Source of the DNA: Ochotona curzoniae
Lineage: Eukaryota > Chordata > Mammalia > Lagomorpha > Ochotonidae
Length of the DNA: 64,000 nucleotides
NCBI RefSeq assembly: GCF_017591425.1
Contig: NW_024467106.1
Span: 21,318,501-21,382,500, forward strand
Reading direction: 5' to 3'
Part shown: one piece after another, positions 22,095 through 33,176 of the stretch
Position numbering within the stretch: position 1 is the stretch's first letter
Layout: each line of letters begins with the position of its first letter
Made by a program: the position numbers and the translations under genes
The notes under the pieces: model-generated
Seen by the model: the letters and a program-made list of their open reading frames with translations, nothing else
Databases searched by the model: none
Told to the model about the DNA's origin: nothing

Positions 22095-22850
22095 TACTTT
22101 GTCAGAATTGCATCCCATGATCTAAAGCAATTCATACCTACACTTGCCCTGGCTGCTCTGTAGTGCTGACTTGACAAAGTCTCCAACCAGCCAAGTGATC
22201 CCTCATAGTTGTCAAATGAGGAACAAGTAAGCTTTGGGCGAAGAAGAATAGAGACCCTCAATTATCAGTTCTGACAATTCTGATTTTAGCCTGAGTCTTA
22301 CCATGCAAACAGACAGTTGATATGTGATTGGAGAAGAAATAAAAGTATGCTTCTATTAAAACCATGTTCCATGGGATGTCGCTCTGAATTTATATCCCTC
22401 TGGCCCTTGCCAAGTTGGCTCTTGGCTACATTCTGTCCTGAAATTAGAGCATTCTTCTCATAGCCCCAAGAGATGCCTATGATGCCTGAAGATTGAAAAC
22501 AGATTCAGAAACATAGATTTGGGAATTTGTGGAGTCCAAAATATGACTACCCTACATAATCTGCCCCAGACAACCTTGTTCCCCTTTGTACCTTAGATTA
22601 GAGTTTTGTTGGTTGTGATGGACTTAACACACTGCCCAAATGGTTATCCCATTGCCCAAGAGTATGGAAAGAAATCAAGCAGGAGGGAGGAAAATGAGCT
22701 TGGAGTAAAGGAAAATGCTACCCATGGTCAGTGAGCTGTGGCCTTTAGGTAGAAGCAACCATGAAGTACATGTTTATAAAATCACTTAATTTGACTTAAA
22801 AAAATAATAAACAGTGAAGAGCTACTATTTTTGTCAGTAGCCTCGGGGGA
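22095..22850. other. Unassigned sequence
   Basis: No gene, RNA or named repeat recognised. Confidence 0.45.
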
Positions 22851-22854
22851 GGGA

Positions 22855-23135
22855 AGTAGTACAGAAACATATTTGTCTGCCAGTGCATTCCCCACATGGC
22901 TGCAATGACTAAAACTGGACCAGTCTGAAGGCAGGATTCAGAAGTTTCTTCAGTGTCTCACACTTAGGCACATGGATCCTAGCACTTGAGTCATCCTCCA
23001 CTGCTTTCTTAGACACATTAGCTGCTCACTTGATCAGGAACATAGCAGTGGGGCATGAACCAGCACCCATATGGAATACTGATACTGCAGGTAGTGGCTT
23101 AACTAGCTATACCATGGCTTTAGCCCTGGGGCCCG
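22855..23135 (-). mobile_element. Old C-SINE, antisense
   Basis: GTGCATTCCCCACATGGCTGCAATGACTAAAACTGGACCAG, CACATGGATCCTAGCACTTGAGTCATCCTCCACTGCTTTC, GGGGCATGAACCAGCACCCATATGG and GCTTTAGCCCTGGGGCC follow an older C-SINE in antisense. The A/T tail side is lost. Confidence 0.8.
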
Positions 23136-23139
23136 CTAT

Positions 23140-24140
23140 TTGCAAAACCCCTTGCCATGGCTGATGATGAAAGGCTGAACCAGAAGGCTATTACTGTCAA
23201 ACTACCCATTTCTATGGTTAATGAAGAGTTTGAAACCAAATAGCTTTGACTAACTGTACCACACATAATGGAAGTGCTATGAGTCTTCTAAAGTGCTATG
23301 CCAAGGTTCAGAAGGAAAGCAGGCTTAGACTCAAATGCAAGCTTAGCCATCTATGTTAGACAAAGCACATATACTTCTCACTGCTTTAGTTCCCTCAATT
23401 GTGAAAGAGACCAAATAACTGGTTTTTTTTTTTTTTTTGGTTTGTTTTGTTTTGTTTTTGTAAAGAAAGTCATATGGAGGTTGAATGACATACAGTATGC
23501 GACCTCTTGGTCAATAGTAAGCCTAAGCCCTTTCCCTTTCATTGTCAATTAGACCTAAGACCAATTGCATAATCCTTGGGCCAACATTCATAGGTCCCAG
23601 GAGGGAGTGTTAGGAAGGAAGGCCAGAGTCTGAAGGGAAAGCCTTTGACCCATTCTTTCAGTTTTCAGAAGAGCCTCTTTCTGTCCAACAGCCTTCAACA
23701 CGCATGATTTTGCACTTAGCAAAATGTTCTATTAGACAGGTTAAATGTATTCACCCCAGTTGGATTATGATTCATGTGAGCCTGAGAAGCTAAGCAATGG
23801 CTCACTCAGGCCAGTTGCTGAAGAGGAGTGCTGCTGCTGGTGGCTTTGCTGTTGAGGCATGCAGCTCCATGCCAGACCACAGGACATATAAGAAGAGGAA
23901 AATAAACAACATGCTGAGAAAACATGGCCTTCTTCACGTAGGGGCTGCTACTCTGGCCTGCGGTCTTGGGCAATGCAATCAAGGCGGAGGAATCTCAGCC
24001 TGGAGTATGATAACTGATTGCTGGAATGCTCAGATGTCTGACAGAAGCCATGGGGCAGCTGCTTCATGTCTCTGTGACTGCTTTCATTTCATATATGAAG
24101 GAAAATATATTCCAGAACTTTCTGTAAACAACAGGAGATG
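23140..24140. other. Unassigned sequence with a T-rich tract
   Basis: A T16 run followed by GGTTTGTTTTGTTTTGTTTTTG lies at 23423-23459. It could be the poly(A) of a minus-strand retrocopy, but no recognisable insert or target duplication follows. The 114-codon frame at 23797-24141 has no family resemblance. Confidence 0.4.
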
Positions 24141-24145
24141 AGGTG

Positions 24146-24476
24146 GTCTGGCCCAGTAGCCTGGTGTCTAAAGTCCTCCCCTTGCATGCACCAAGATCAC
24201 ATGTGGGCACCGGTTTGTATCCCAACTGCCCCACTTCCTTTCCAACTCCCTTGTTGTGGCCTGGGAACACAGTGGAGGATGGGTCAAAATCTTGGGGCCC
24301 TGTTCCCATGTGGGAGACCCGGAATAAGCTCCTGGCTCCTTACTTCGAATTGGTTCAGCTCTGGCACTTGTGGCCGTTTGAGGAGTGAGCCAACAGATGG
24401 AAGATTTTTCTCTGTCTCTTCTTCTCTCTGTAAATTTGCCTTTCCAATTAAAATAAATAAATCTTTAAAAAAAATA
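24146..24476 (+). mobile_element. C-SINE
   Basis: TCTGGCCCAGTAGCCTGGTGTCTAAAGTCCTCCCCTTGCATGCACC head, CTGGGAACACAGTGGAGGATGG, CCAATTAAAATAAATAAATCTTTAAAAAAAATAAATG tail. The near-repeat ACAGGAGATGA / AAGGGGAGATGA on either side is a probable target duplication. The 161-codon open frame here is SINE-derived. Confidence 0.9.
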
Positions 24477-24659
24477 AATGAACAAGCAAAAACAAGGGGA
24501 GATGACCCATGTTTCCTTTTGTTGTTCTCTTACCCCAAATTCAACTATGCAGGAACACTAGTATCCCTCTATAGACATGGCTGGGGAGTTTCAATACAGC
24601 GTAAGAGACAGTCAGAAGACTAGAGGGTCTATGTTGGCTCACTTGGGGTTGCTAGACTT

Positions 24660-24815
24660 TGAAACAGCTGTTTAAATCTACCATGGGTCAATGTCTTCAT
24701 TTTTGAGTGAACACTATTAATGTCTATTCCATTAGGCTGATTTGTGGATTACAGTTAGTGTATACAAAGGTGCTGGCACATTCCAGACACTCTCAATAAA
24801 CGTTAGTTCCTCTTG
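24660..24815 (+). repeat. MIR-like fragment
   Basis: TGTTTAAATCTACCATGGG... and especially GTGCTGGCACATTCCAGACACTCTCAATAAACGTTAGTTCC follow the MIR 3' end (GTGCCTGGCACATAGTAAGCGCTCAATAAATGTTAGTTATT). Confidence 0.6.
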
Positions 24816-24819
24816 CAAA

Positions 24820-25525
24820 TGTTACCCACAAGATCTTGGGCAAATCCTCTCATAAGATTTAGAATTTCCCTTTGGAACAATTGTCTATTTTACTTCACTC
24901 TGTTTAGAGATTGAAGTCTATTGGAATGAATAAATGTGTTTTTAAAGTAGAAAACGCTTAAAGTGAAGTCTATTGGCAATTAAGCTCTCCTGACCACATG
25001 GGAATAGACCAGGAGAGTGGTTAGTATGCCTTTGCTAAAAGCCCATCCCTTCAATCACTCCTTAGGAGCCACTTCAGAAAGTCCTGTGTTTGCTTGGATT
25101 TCTAGACTCAGCAATTACCATCAAAGAACAGAAGAGAAGATTCAGGCTCCAGTTGCTACTGAAATCAAACCATGTTGGGTACAGGGCAAGTACCCAAACC
25201 CTTTGAATGCCATGTAGTCTCAAAGAAAGAAAGACTTGCAAAGCCTGATTAACTGGACAAAACCTGTAGAGTCTAAGCTGTGAGATCAAAGAGAATACTC
25301 TTTCCAACAAGTAAACCCTCTTAGAGAATTGGAACATGATTCATTCTAATAAGGCATTTAGAAGTGAGACAAGCAGACTGTCTCTGGCCTGAAGAATTAG
25401 AGACAAGGAAAGCCAGAGAGGAGAGTGGTAAGGTCATCCTAACAGGGCTTCACATTCAGAGGCAGGATGTGTCCCTCACCTAAGATTAGAGTCCAAAGGG
25501 CTGGCATCTACACCCCTCTTCTGAT
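24820..25525. other. Unassigned sequence
   Basis: No supported feature. Confidence 0.45.
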
Positions 25526-25529
25526 CAGG

Positions 25530-25825
25530 TTCTCTGTTGATGGGCTTGGGAAATCAGTGGAAGATGGGCCAAGTCCTTGTACCCCCGTACCCACATGGGA
25601 GACCTGGAAGAAGCTCCTGGCTCCCAGTGTCAGACTGGCCCTTATCAGACATTGAGGACATCTGGAGAGTGATTCAGCGGAAGAAATCTCTCTCTCTTCC
25701 CCTCCTCTCTCTCTCCCTCTGTGTGTGTGTGTGCAAGCACATGTCTGTGTTTTTCTCAACCCTTTTCTTTCTATTTCCAACTTTGCCTTTCAAATCAACA
25801 AATAAATCTTAAAAGAGAGAGAGAG
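25530..25825 (+). mobile_element. 5'-truncated C-SINE with CT/GT-expanded 3' region
   Basis: It starts inside the body (GGGCTTGGGAAATCAGTGGAAGATGGGCC), keeps CACATGGGAGACCTGGAAGAAGCTCCTGG and ends CAAATCAACAAATAAATCTTAAAAG. Between them the usual TCTCTGTCTCTCC has grown into a CT run and then (GT)7 at about 25692-25733, so the microsatellite arose inside the SINE. Confidence 0.85.
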
Positions 25826-25829
25826 GTGA

Positions 25830-26535
25830 AATCCTGAGGGTGGGAATACTGTGATTCAGCTGCAAACTTGTTTCTAGGTCAAAGCCTCACACAAACTAGG
25901 TCCTTAGGAAGCTTGTTACTTACATTTGTGTCAGAAAAAGTTCTTCACTATCAACTTATAGCTTAGTTGTGACTCACTACTAAGGCTCCTCTTCCACTGA
26001 ATCTGTCATTGATGGGAGGAAAGATAAATGACTAAATACAAATACTCCTTCAAATGATCAGGGATGCTCCAAACAGCTGGAAGAGGGAGAAGGCTGTGTT
26101 ATTCTTCTTAATTGGGAGGTGTTCTTCACTGAACGTTTGTGATTTTCAGTCTTAAGTCCCAAGCGATGACATTTTGAGATAGAACCCTTGGTGGTTGGTA
26201 AATTTGAGGTGAGATCCTGACTTTGGAGTTCTGATCTACAGGCATTACTGCCTTTATAACAAGAGATACCACAGACATTACTATCTCTTTTCTCAAATTT
26301 ATACGTGGAAGAAAGGTAATGCGAGTATACAGGGAATGAACTCTCATTTGCCAGACAGAAAGAGATCCCTCATACAGGACCAACCATACTGGCACTTGGA
26401 GGGACATCCAAGCTCCTTAATCGGAAAATAATAAAATCTGGTTGTTTTAATTTATTGCTTTTTTTTTTTCATGGCAGATGGAACGAAATGAGAGAGAAGA
26501 ATTCTCTAGTATTTGGCATGATCATTTACCCGAAT
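25830..26535. other. Unassigned sequence
   Basis: No supported gene or repeat. Confidence 0.45.
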
Positions 26536-26539
26536 GTTC

Positions 26540-26835
26540 AGATTAGAAACTTGGCAGTCACCCTTAACTGCACCAATGCCTCTGTCTTCCTCACCTAGTC
26601 AATAACAACATCTTCAAAAGCCCCCCATCCCTCCCTGCTGCCTTGCTCTACCAGGTTTTCTACAGGGAATTCATAGATCCTGCCCAACTACTTTGCAGTC
26701 ATTCAGATATCTGACATTTCTCCCTCATTTGTCTTTTTGTCTTTCATCCTCCTTGTCCTATCGAATGTCCTTATGATCATTAGAGCCAACTTTATGGAAT
26801 AGTGTTCACCTACACGATGTCTTTTTTGGACCCTT
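26540..26835 (+). repeat. Ancient L2/CR1-clade LINE-like fragment
   Basis: ACTTGGCAGTCACCCTTAACTGCACC, CACCTAGTCAATAACAACATCTTCAAAAGCC and CCCTGCTGCCTTGCTCTACC follow the sense order of the repeat whose antisense appears at 10.5 kb (CTTGGAGTCATCCTTGACTCC...CCAATCCATCAGCAAATCC). It is worn. Confidence 0.5.
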
Positions 26836-26869
26836 ATGCCCCTGTACGCTGCAGTAAGAGACTTGACTC

Positions 26870-28085
26870 TTTTTTTTTTTATTTTGTTATGGGTAAGACA
26901 ATTAGTTCCATATTATTTCCTTAATATATCTGATGTAAAAGGAGATTTTAAGGGAGAAGCCCCACCCAATCTCCCACCCACCCCAGGACCCAGGTGTGGG
27001 GCATACTCAAAGGGTCTTGCTCAAGTGGTCCTGATGATTCAACAGTTCTCAATTGCTGCTACTCTCACCACTCCAAGCACGATGCGGTTGTTGGAGATTC
27101 CACTGATCGACATAGTCCATCATAGCGTCTCTGTTCGCTCAGTATTTTCATTGCCAACATATAGCTGAGGTGGTTGATTGACTTGTTCTCTCCTCTGTCA
27201 TTTGATGGTTGCATTCTGAGTTCGAAAGCTCGATTGGGGGATCCCCCAAGAAACTTTGTCTAAGGTGTTCCCAGACCAGATTCTTGTATGTGCCAGCAAG
27301 CACAGGGCCCAGTACAGTCCATCGCCCCAATCAGCTGGTGGTTGCAGTTGCTGGGTTAGTTCTGTTTCCATCCCTTTCTTCCTCTAGAACCAATGGGTGT
27401 TTGCAGTCCAGCCTGGTTCTGCCCAGCGCATACTCTGCCCTTACATAAACCAGTAAGAGCTACAGCCTACCCGGAGTGACCCACAATAACCCCCACCAGG
27501 CCTGCCCCCTACCCTGGTTTGCCAGTATATGTGGCAGGCTAGTCCAGTCTGTCCCACATCCTGTTTGGTTCTCATACACGTCAATGGGTATTAAAGCCTA
27601 GTTCCATATAACCAGCTCAACTGTCCAGCCTTCACGGATATTGTTGGGTGTCTGTCTAGCCACCCCAGCCCCTGTCCTGGTTTTCACGCCCTCCCATGGG
27701 GGGTGGCAACCCAAGAGGGAGGAGCCCACTATTTCCCTCCCAGGCTGCTCCCACTCCCAGTTATGCACTCTCCAGGTGGTTCTGTGGTTTAACTTGGCAG
27801 AACTAGCCCCCAGTGCCATCTTCTGCCAGCTGATGCTGTGGCTAAGCCCCAACAACCCTCACCCACTCTAATTGTAGATTGCACAAGTAGGAATAGTCAG
27901 CCCAGCCTGGTTTTTCCCTGATCTGGTCCATATGAGGCACACAGGTGTCATAGCCCTGCCTAGTCTGTTCTACCCCCATCCCAGCTCATGCTCTCCAGTG
28001 GGAGTAGTTGTTCAGCAAGGGAACCACCCCTTATTCCCCTGCTGGTTCTGCCCAACTAGACATATGCAAGGCTTTGAATAACCTT
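26870..28085 (-). mobile_element. Tandem-unit retroposon, copy 1, probably lagomorph L1 UTR-derived
   Basis: Read on the minus strand, this 1.2-kb block has a core of loosely repeated units with the theme GACTGGACTAGCCTGC...CTGGCA and GGCAGGCCTGGTGGGGG...GGTAGGCTGTAGCTCTTACTGG. It then passes through AGTTTCTTGGGGGATCCCCC (minus of about 27235-27254), a unique tail, a G-rich block and AATAAAAAAAAAAAG at 26870. The A-tail defines its 3' end as retroposed. There is no open reading frame of a retroelement in it. The G-rich block just before the tail resembles mammalian L1 3' UTRs, which is why L1 origin is suggested. It shares its core and the TTTCTTGGGGGA junction with the block at 44.36-45.56 kb. 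No target duplication was found. Confidence 0.6.
26960..26991 (-). other. G-quadruplex-type G-run cluster
   Basis: The plus strand carries C-runs CCCC, CCC, CCC, CCC, CCCC and CCC within 32 bases. The minus strand therefore holds six G-runs of three or more with short loops, close to the A-tail of the retroposon above. Confidence 0.75.
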
Positions 28086-28189
28086 CCTTGAGCTTGTCTC
28101 ATGGCCTTGTCTCACATGCATGCCTTCTGTCATATCTTGTCTCGGCCTGCAGGTATAGCAGGAGACACCTACCCTTTCTGGTTTATTGT

Positions 28190-28400
28190 ATCACATTCTC
28201 CTCCTTCCTTTACCAAACTTCTCTTTATTCTCTAAAACTCAGCTTGAGTATCATTTCCCTGATAGAGCATTCCCTTCCAATCTTCCTACCCCTTATTCTA
28301 GGATCAAGGGTCTTCTTGGGCTCTTACAGCAACAACAGCTCCTGAAATTTATGATGGAGGATTTTAACCATTTGGTTTCTTATGTGTTAGTTTTCTTTTG
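28190..28400 (+). repeat. L2 3' fragment
   Basis: TTACCAAACTTCTCTTTATTCTCTAAAACTCAGCTTGAGTATCATTTCCCTGATAGAGCATTCCCTTCC follows L2 (CATCCTTCAAAACCCAGCTCAAATGTCACCTCC...GAAGCCTTCCCTGA). Confidence 0.6.
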
Positions 28401-28404
28401 TAGC

Positions 28405-30195
28405 TCATCCATAAGCTTGGGAGGTCAGGCTCTGTGGCTTGTTCCAACTCCAACTCAGGTCCATCCCAGATGGACCTAATGGTCAGCCCCAGCCCAGATG
28501 GTCATAGCAGATCCTCTGGAATCAGCTGTGGAAAAAAGAAACTCCATGAAGTTCCAAGCCAGGCAGTGAGAGAAACCTGCTCTCTTTTTTGTGGAAGCTG
28601 GCACTTATGACCCCTTCTCTAGTCTTCTTGATTCTATGATTCAAGAAATCAACCAAATACTTAGGAACCAAGAGAATGAAAAGAAACAGAACATAATGTG
28701 AAGATTGCTATCCTAGACCCTGGAACAAACAACTAGGGCTTGTTCCAAGCTCCATATTTCCTGATTGTCTTGTAAAAAGCTACTTAACCTACTGAACATC
28801 TCTGAGCTTCAAATGAGAAACGAACCATTAAGAAAGAAGCAGTAGTTTATATCCATAGTTGTCTGTATGAAGACCCAGGGACTTAATGTTCTTAAAGTCC
28901 TCCTAGATGATTTAGTGGCCAGAGTTTAGTGCTACTGAGTCTGAGCACAGAAATTATGCACCGTATCAGGAAGTATGAAGGACAAGCATTTTAACCACTG
29001 TTTACTCAGCTATTGTGAAGGGCAAGTCTTGCACTAGTATAGGCAACAATGAGAAGAATTGCAAAAGTTCTTCATCTCAGTCTCAAGTGCTTCGAAGCAT
29101 AACTGATACAGAACAAAACAAGAAAGAATGACTGCCTTGACACATCACTGTGCCAGTGGGTACACGAGGTTTGTCATCATACTGAGTCACCATATTAATC
29201 TTGGAAATGATCTCTCCCTGGTACAGGTAGATTGTATAGAGAAGGTAATAACTTGTCTTTTTTAAAAACATGTTTCAGCATCTAGGAGAAAAAAGAAAAA
29301 AAAAAAAAAACAACCAGAGTCCCTGTAGGGGGTGGCAGTAGTCATGACAGCTGGTACCAGCAGATCAGGTGTGTGAAGTCAGGCTTCTCCGATTCCAAAG
29401 CTAATGCTTTGGACTCACAATTTTGCCAGGCATTACATGATGCTTTTTTGTTTTATTAATTTTTTTTGTACCCCAGCTCACTGAAAGTATATTTTCTTCC
29501 ATATGACTTGTCTCTGTTGTAACAGATTATGGAATATTTCCCTTCCTTGACTGACTAGAATTCTGGAATCTTGTGTCTGTAGGGTACTTTTTGAGAGAGA
29601 AGTGCATGGTTGGATACAATCCTCATGTTGACCAGTCTGCCTTTCTGATTTGCATCTAGCCACAGATTAGTAGCTCAGGATAGCACTGCTGGTGCAACAT
29701 ACTTTCCCAAAGCCAGGCAAGATTCAGAGGAAGAAGTTCTCATAGTATGTTCAGGGGAACAGGGAAGGGTGATGGTGGCTAAGGAGCTGAAACCTTACAG
29801 TCTTGTGGATTGGGAGCTTGCTCTCAGAGTTTAGCTAGGAGATTGAGTATGTGTCCTCTGTACTCCAGTGCTATCTACTGGATGCTCACAATGACAGCCG
29901 CAGCTCCAGAGAGGCTGGAAGCAACAGTGGGGTTTCCCCTAGAAGCCAGAATAACCAGGGTTTGTGAAGTTAAAAATAGAAAAACCCAGAAGCGGAAGGC
30001 ACAACTCAATCCTACACGTGACTCATGATCTGGAGGTGGGGCAGCTTTGCTTTTGTTCATTTTCAACTTCCTTAAGCAGTTCTAAAGGACATCTCACTTT
30101 TCTGAATTGAAAGTAAGAAGAAAAAATCTACATTATCTGCTCCCCTGTTGTCCTATCTTGCTGTCTCCTGCCCTCATCACGTGTCTTGCATTTGT
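28405..30195. other. Unassigned sequence
   Basis: CTCAACTCAGGTCC-like text at 28440-28520 resembles the antisense core of the neighbouring retroposon but is too short to assign. An A16 run lies at 29294-29310. A weak MIR-like trace is at 28760-28830. Nothing else is recognised. Confidence 0.35.
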
Positions 30196-30207
30196 CATTT
30201 AATTTGT

Positions 30208-30400
30208 AGAGCAGTGGTTAACAACCAAGAATGACCATCTATGAAGAGCATTTTAGCTCTCATAGTTGGGGTGTAAGGCCAGTATGCAGAAGCAAAGCTG
30301 CTGCTAGTGTGCTGCAATGCACGGGTCATCCCCTCACAACAAAAGATTATCTGACCTCAAATACCAATAGTGTTCCTTTGAGATACCCTGATACAGATTA
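30208..30400 (+). repeat. hAT (MER-type) DNA-transposon fossil
   Basis: AGCAGTGGTTAACAACCAAGAATG opens it, GTGCTGCAATGCACGGGTCATCCCCTCACAACAAAAGATTATCTGACC runs through the body, and CCAATAGTGTTCCTTTGAGATACCCTG closes it. This order matches a short non-autonomous hAT-Charlie element (CAATGCACAGGACAGCCCCCACAACAAAGAATTATCCGGCCC). The ends CAGTGGTT and ACCCTG are remnants of the inverted termini. Confidence 0.8.
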
Positions 30401-30404
30401 AAGC

Positions 30405-31210
30405 ACTAAAACCAGGTATTTCCTCTTCACTGATAGAACCTGCACTCCATTCTTAACCACGAAGCTATGCTCTCTCTCCAAGGAAACCTTTATTTAATCT
30501 GTCCTGGAATCTTAGGTGGTGTGAGGAATTTTTCATGTGAAGAAAACATTTTTATTCAGCATGGCATTCATGTCTCTGCAGTCTTCAACCACTCATCCAA
30601 AGATAAAGTTGAACCTTTATCTAAGCCTAAGCCTAAAGAGTAGGCTGTCTCATCTGTAGGATTTCAGTTCTTAATTTCTAATATACAAAATAATAAATAA
30701 TATGCATGTTTTCTTCTAAAGCCATGGATACTCTCTCCTCTAAAATGTGTCTTTTCCTAAATTATGAAAGAAAACAAATGAAGAGTGGAAAATGACTGTC
30801 AAAGAGGATATTGCACAATGCTGCAGGACAATGACCCCTCCAAAATGACAAATCCTTCTGGGCTTCTCTGGCTTCAGGTGCTGAGACTTCTGTATATTGT
30901 TCCCTACTGTTCCATCCACGTATTTTACATAAGAAAGAGGGGAACTGTATGTGAACCTTTTTGCATTCCCTTTATAACTCAAGGTAAGTTCCCACTGTCT
31001 CTGGATCCCACTGCTCTTATTTGTAAAATAAGGGTATTCAATTTGATGCTCTCTGGTTCCTCGCCAATGCCACCAACACTATAGATCTCCAAAGTCCTGG
31101 TCTCTACACTAACAATTGGAAAACTTCCTCTTTGTGTATACAGATAGATGACATACTTGTGCTTGATACACTCACTTGGCTATGTCACAACTGGCATGAA
31201 GTGGCAATCC
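30405..31210. other. Unassigned sequence with a short MIR-like scrap
   Basis: About 31010-31045 (CTCTTATTTGTAAAATAAGGGTATTCAATTTGATG) looks like a MIR 3' scrap. The 99-codon frame at 30785-31084 has no family resemblance. Confidence 0.4.
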
Positions 31211-31215
31211 TTTTT

Positions 31216-31563
31216 AAGACATTTTATTTATTTATTTTGTTTAAATTAGGATTACAAAGAGAGAGGGAGAGAGAAGGGGAGAGAGAGAGGGAGAGAGAAA
31301 GAGAGGTTGATTCATCTTCTGGTCCATTTCCCAAATGGCTGCTATAGTCAGAGCTGGACTGGTCTGAAGTTAGGAGCCAGGAGCTTCTTCTGAGTCTCCA
31401 ATGCTGTTTCAGGGACCCAAGCACTTGGGCCATCTACTGCTTTCCCTGGCTATAAGCAGGGATCTGGATCAAAAGTGGAGCAACTGGGATTTGAACCATC
31501 TCCCATATGTGATTCCCATGCCACAGGCAGAAAATTAACCTTATGTACCATTGTACCCCCTGC
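31216..31563 (-). mobile_element. Older C-SINE, antisense, with GA-expanded tail region
   Basis: AAGACATTTTATTTATTTATTTTG tail, GTCCATTTCCCAAATGGCTGCTATAGTCAGAGCTGG, GGAGCCAGGAGCTTCTTCTGAGTCTCC and AACTGGGATTTGAACCATC head. The GAGA run at 31256-31304 is an expansion of the SINE's own AGAGAGAGA segment. Confidence 0.88.
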
Positions 31564-31569
31564 TATAAT

Positions 31570-32075
31570 CATTCTTAACTGTCATAACCTTTAACGAGCC
31601 ACCTACAATATAAGAATATACAATAACTATGGGCTATGTTCAGTCTGCAGCCCAATCCCAGTGAAAATGCTATCTTGTGGACAAAGATGAATGGAGTTAG
31701 CTATTGGAGGAGCTCCTGCTCTGGGTGTTCAGGGTACCAATGCATCATGATAGGTTGCACCTGGGAAGGCCTGGCAGGAGATTCTGACAGGTGGCACTCC
31801 TACTAGCAGCTTACCATCTAATCTTACATTCATTGGATACGTTTTGTGTGTGTGTGGCTGATGAATCTCATTGGTGTCTTACTATCCAGCTATAAAATGT
31901 CTTCTCTAAGAAGGTCTGCATGTCACGCAATTAGAAATTCATTGCTATTCTAAAACCTTTGGCATAAAGATATTAAATCAAATTGAATTCAATTGAATTC
32001 AACATTCACTTGAATTTGAAAACCATTTGCATTGATATAAACACTCCAATATTTGTCAATTAAAAGAAAGAAGGT
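31570..32075. other. Unassigned sequence with short ATTGAATTC duplications
   Basis: ATCAAATTGAATTCAATTGAATTCAAC at 31977-32003 contains a small tandem and palindromic motif (EcoRI-type GAATTC twice). Nothing else is recognised. Confidence 0.4.
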
Positions 32076-32089
32076 GGGTTTTGAGTACA

Positions 32090-32300
32090 GAAGTTTAGAC
32101 TTCCCATATCTAAGTGCCTGGGTTTAAGTCCCAGCTCCCAGTTGGATTCATTCTGATTGAAACTTTGGGAAGCAGTACATCCTGGGATCGGAGGCCAGCA
32201 ACAATTTCTAAGGCCCTGGATTTGGCCTCAGATGGGGACCTTGCTGTACTGTGGGTATGGACTGTTGGATTGGAGAACTAGAAGAAATAATTCTAGACTG
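32090..32300 (+). mobile_element. Old C-SINE, diverged
   Basis: CTTCCCATATCTAAGTGCCTGGGTTTAAGTCCCAGCTCC is the head of the older C-SINE subfamily (CCCATATCGGAGTGCCTGGGTTTGAGTCC), followed by TTTGGGAAGCAGTACATCC and GGCCCTGGATTTGGCC in order. The 3' end is unclear. Confidence 0.65.
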
Positions 32301-32304
32301 AAAT

Positions 32305-32815
32305 ATTCTCTTGGAAGAGAACTAAAAAGATGTCACAAAGTTTCATAATCACTCTACTTGTTCAGTCCAGAAGAAAAAAAAATTACATGTGTCAGACATA
32401 ATAGGACATACTCACTGGAGTACAACCCACATGTTGGATTTACATAGAAAAATCTATGAAAATTTAAGCATGACCCTAGTGTTACAGGAAGTGGGCAATA
32501 TGCAATGACAATCAAGCAGGTCTGTGAACTTGATCATAAGCACAACATGCTGAAAACCCATAGAAATGGTTAAGAAGTAACATCATTAAGTATCACTGAC
32601 AAGTTAGCTCAGAGTGAAATACAGCATAGCTGTAACAGTTTTACCCACCACTCTCTCTTGGGGATAATAGCTGTGGAAAAGGATGGAAAGTGAAATTATT
32701 ATGTGAGATTATTTTAATAATAAGCAAAATATGACTTAAATACATTCTTTAGTGATTTAGAAGAGGGACACAGTAAACTAGATAGCATCTGAAATAAAAG
32801 ATGAAAAGAATTAGA
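32305..32815. other. Unassigned sequence
   Basis: No supported feature. Confidence 0.45.
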
Positions 32816-32820
32816 AAATA

Positions 32821-33126
32821 GGAACCAGCAGCATGGCGCAATGGGTAAAGCTGCCTCTTACAATGCCTGGATCCCACTAGAGAGTGCCAGTTTGAGTCCT
32901 GCCTGCTGCACTTCTGATCCAGTTCCCTGGTAAAGGGTCTGGGAAGGCAGCAAGAAGGACCCACAGACCTGCCAGTATCTGGCTCCTGGCTTCGTCCAGG
33001 CCCGCCCAGGCTGTTGCAGCCATTTGGGGAGTGAGCCAGTGAATGCAAGATCTCTCTCACTCTCCCTCTTCTCTCCCACTTCGTTTGCTCTGCTTTTTGA
33101 ATAAATAAATACATCTTTCTAAAAAA
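32821..33126 (+). mobile_element. C-SINE variant subfamily
   Basis: GGAACCAGCAGCATGGCGCAATGGGTAAAGCTGCC head, GTCTGGGAAGGCAGCAAGAAGG, GGCTGTTGCAGCCATTTGGGGAGTGAGCC body, and TTTTTGAATAAATAAATACATCTTTCTAAAAAAA tail. The head (GGCGCAATGGGTAAAGCTGCC) differs from the other copies, so it belongs to a distinct subfamily. Confidence 0.88.
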
Positions 33127-33176
33127 ACCAATTAGACAGAAAATATAAAAATCAATAAACTACATGGAAAACCAGA

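Noticed and set aside
23423..23459. Poly(T)/(GTTTT) tract as the tail of a minus-strand retrocopy
   Set aside because: No recognisable insert follows and no flanking duplication could be found.
31977..32003. Direct repeats suggestive of a CRISPR-like or att-like site
   Set aside because: The ATTGAATTC duplication is short, adjacent and without spacers; the genome context is mammalian.
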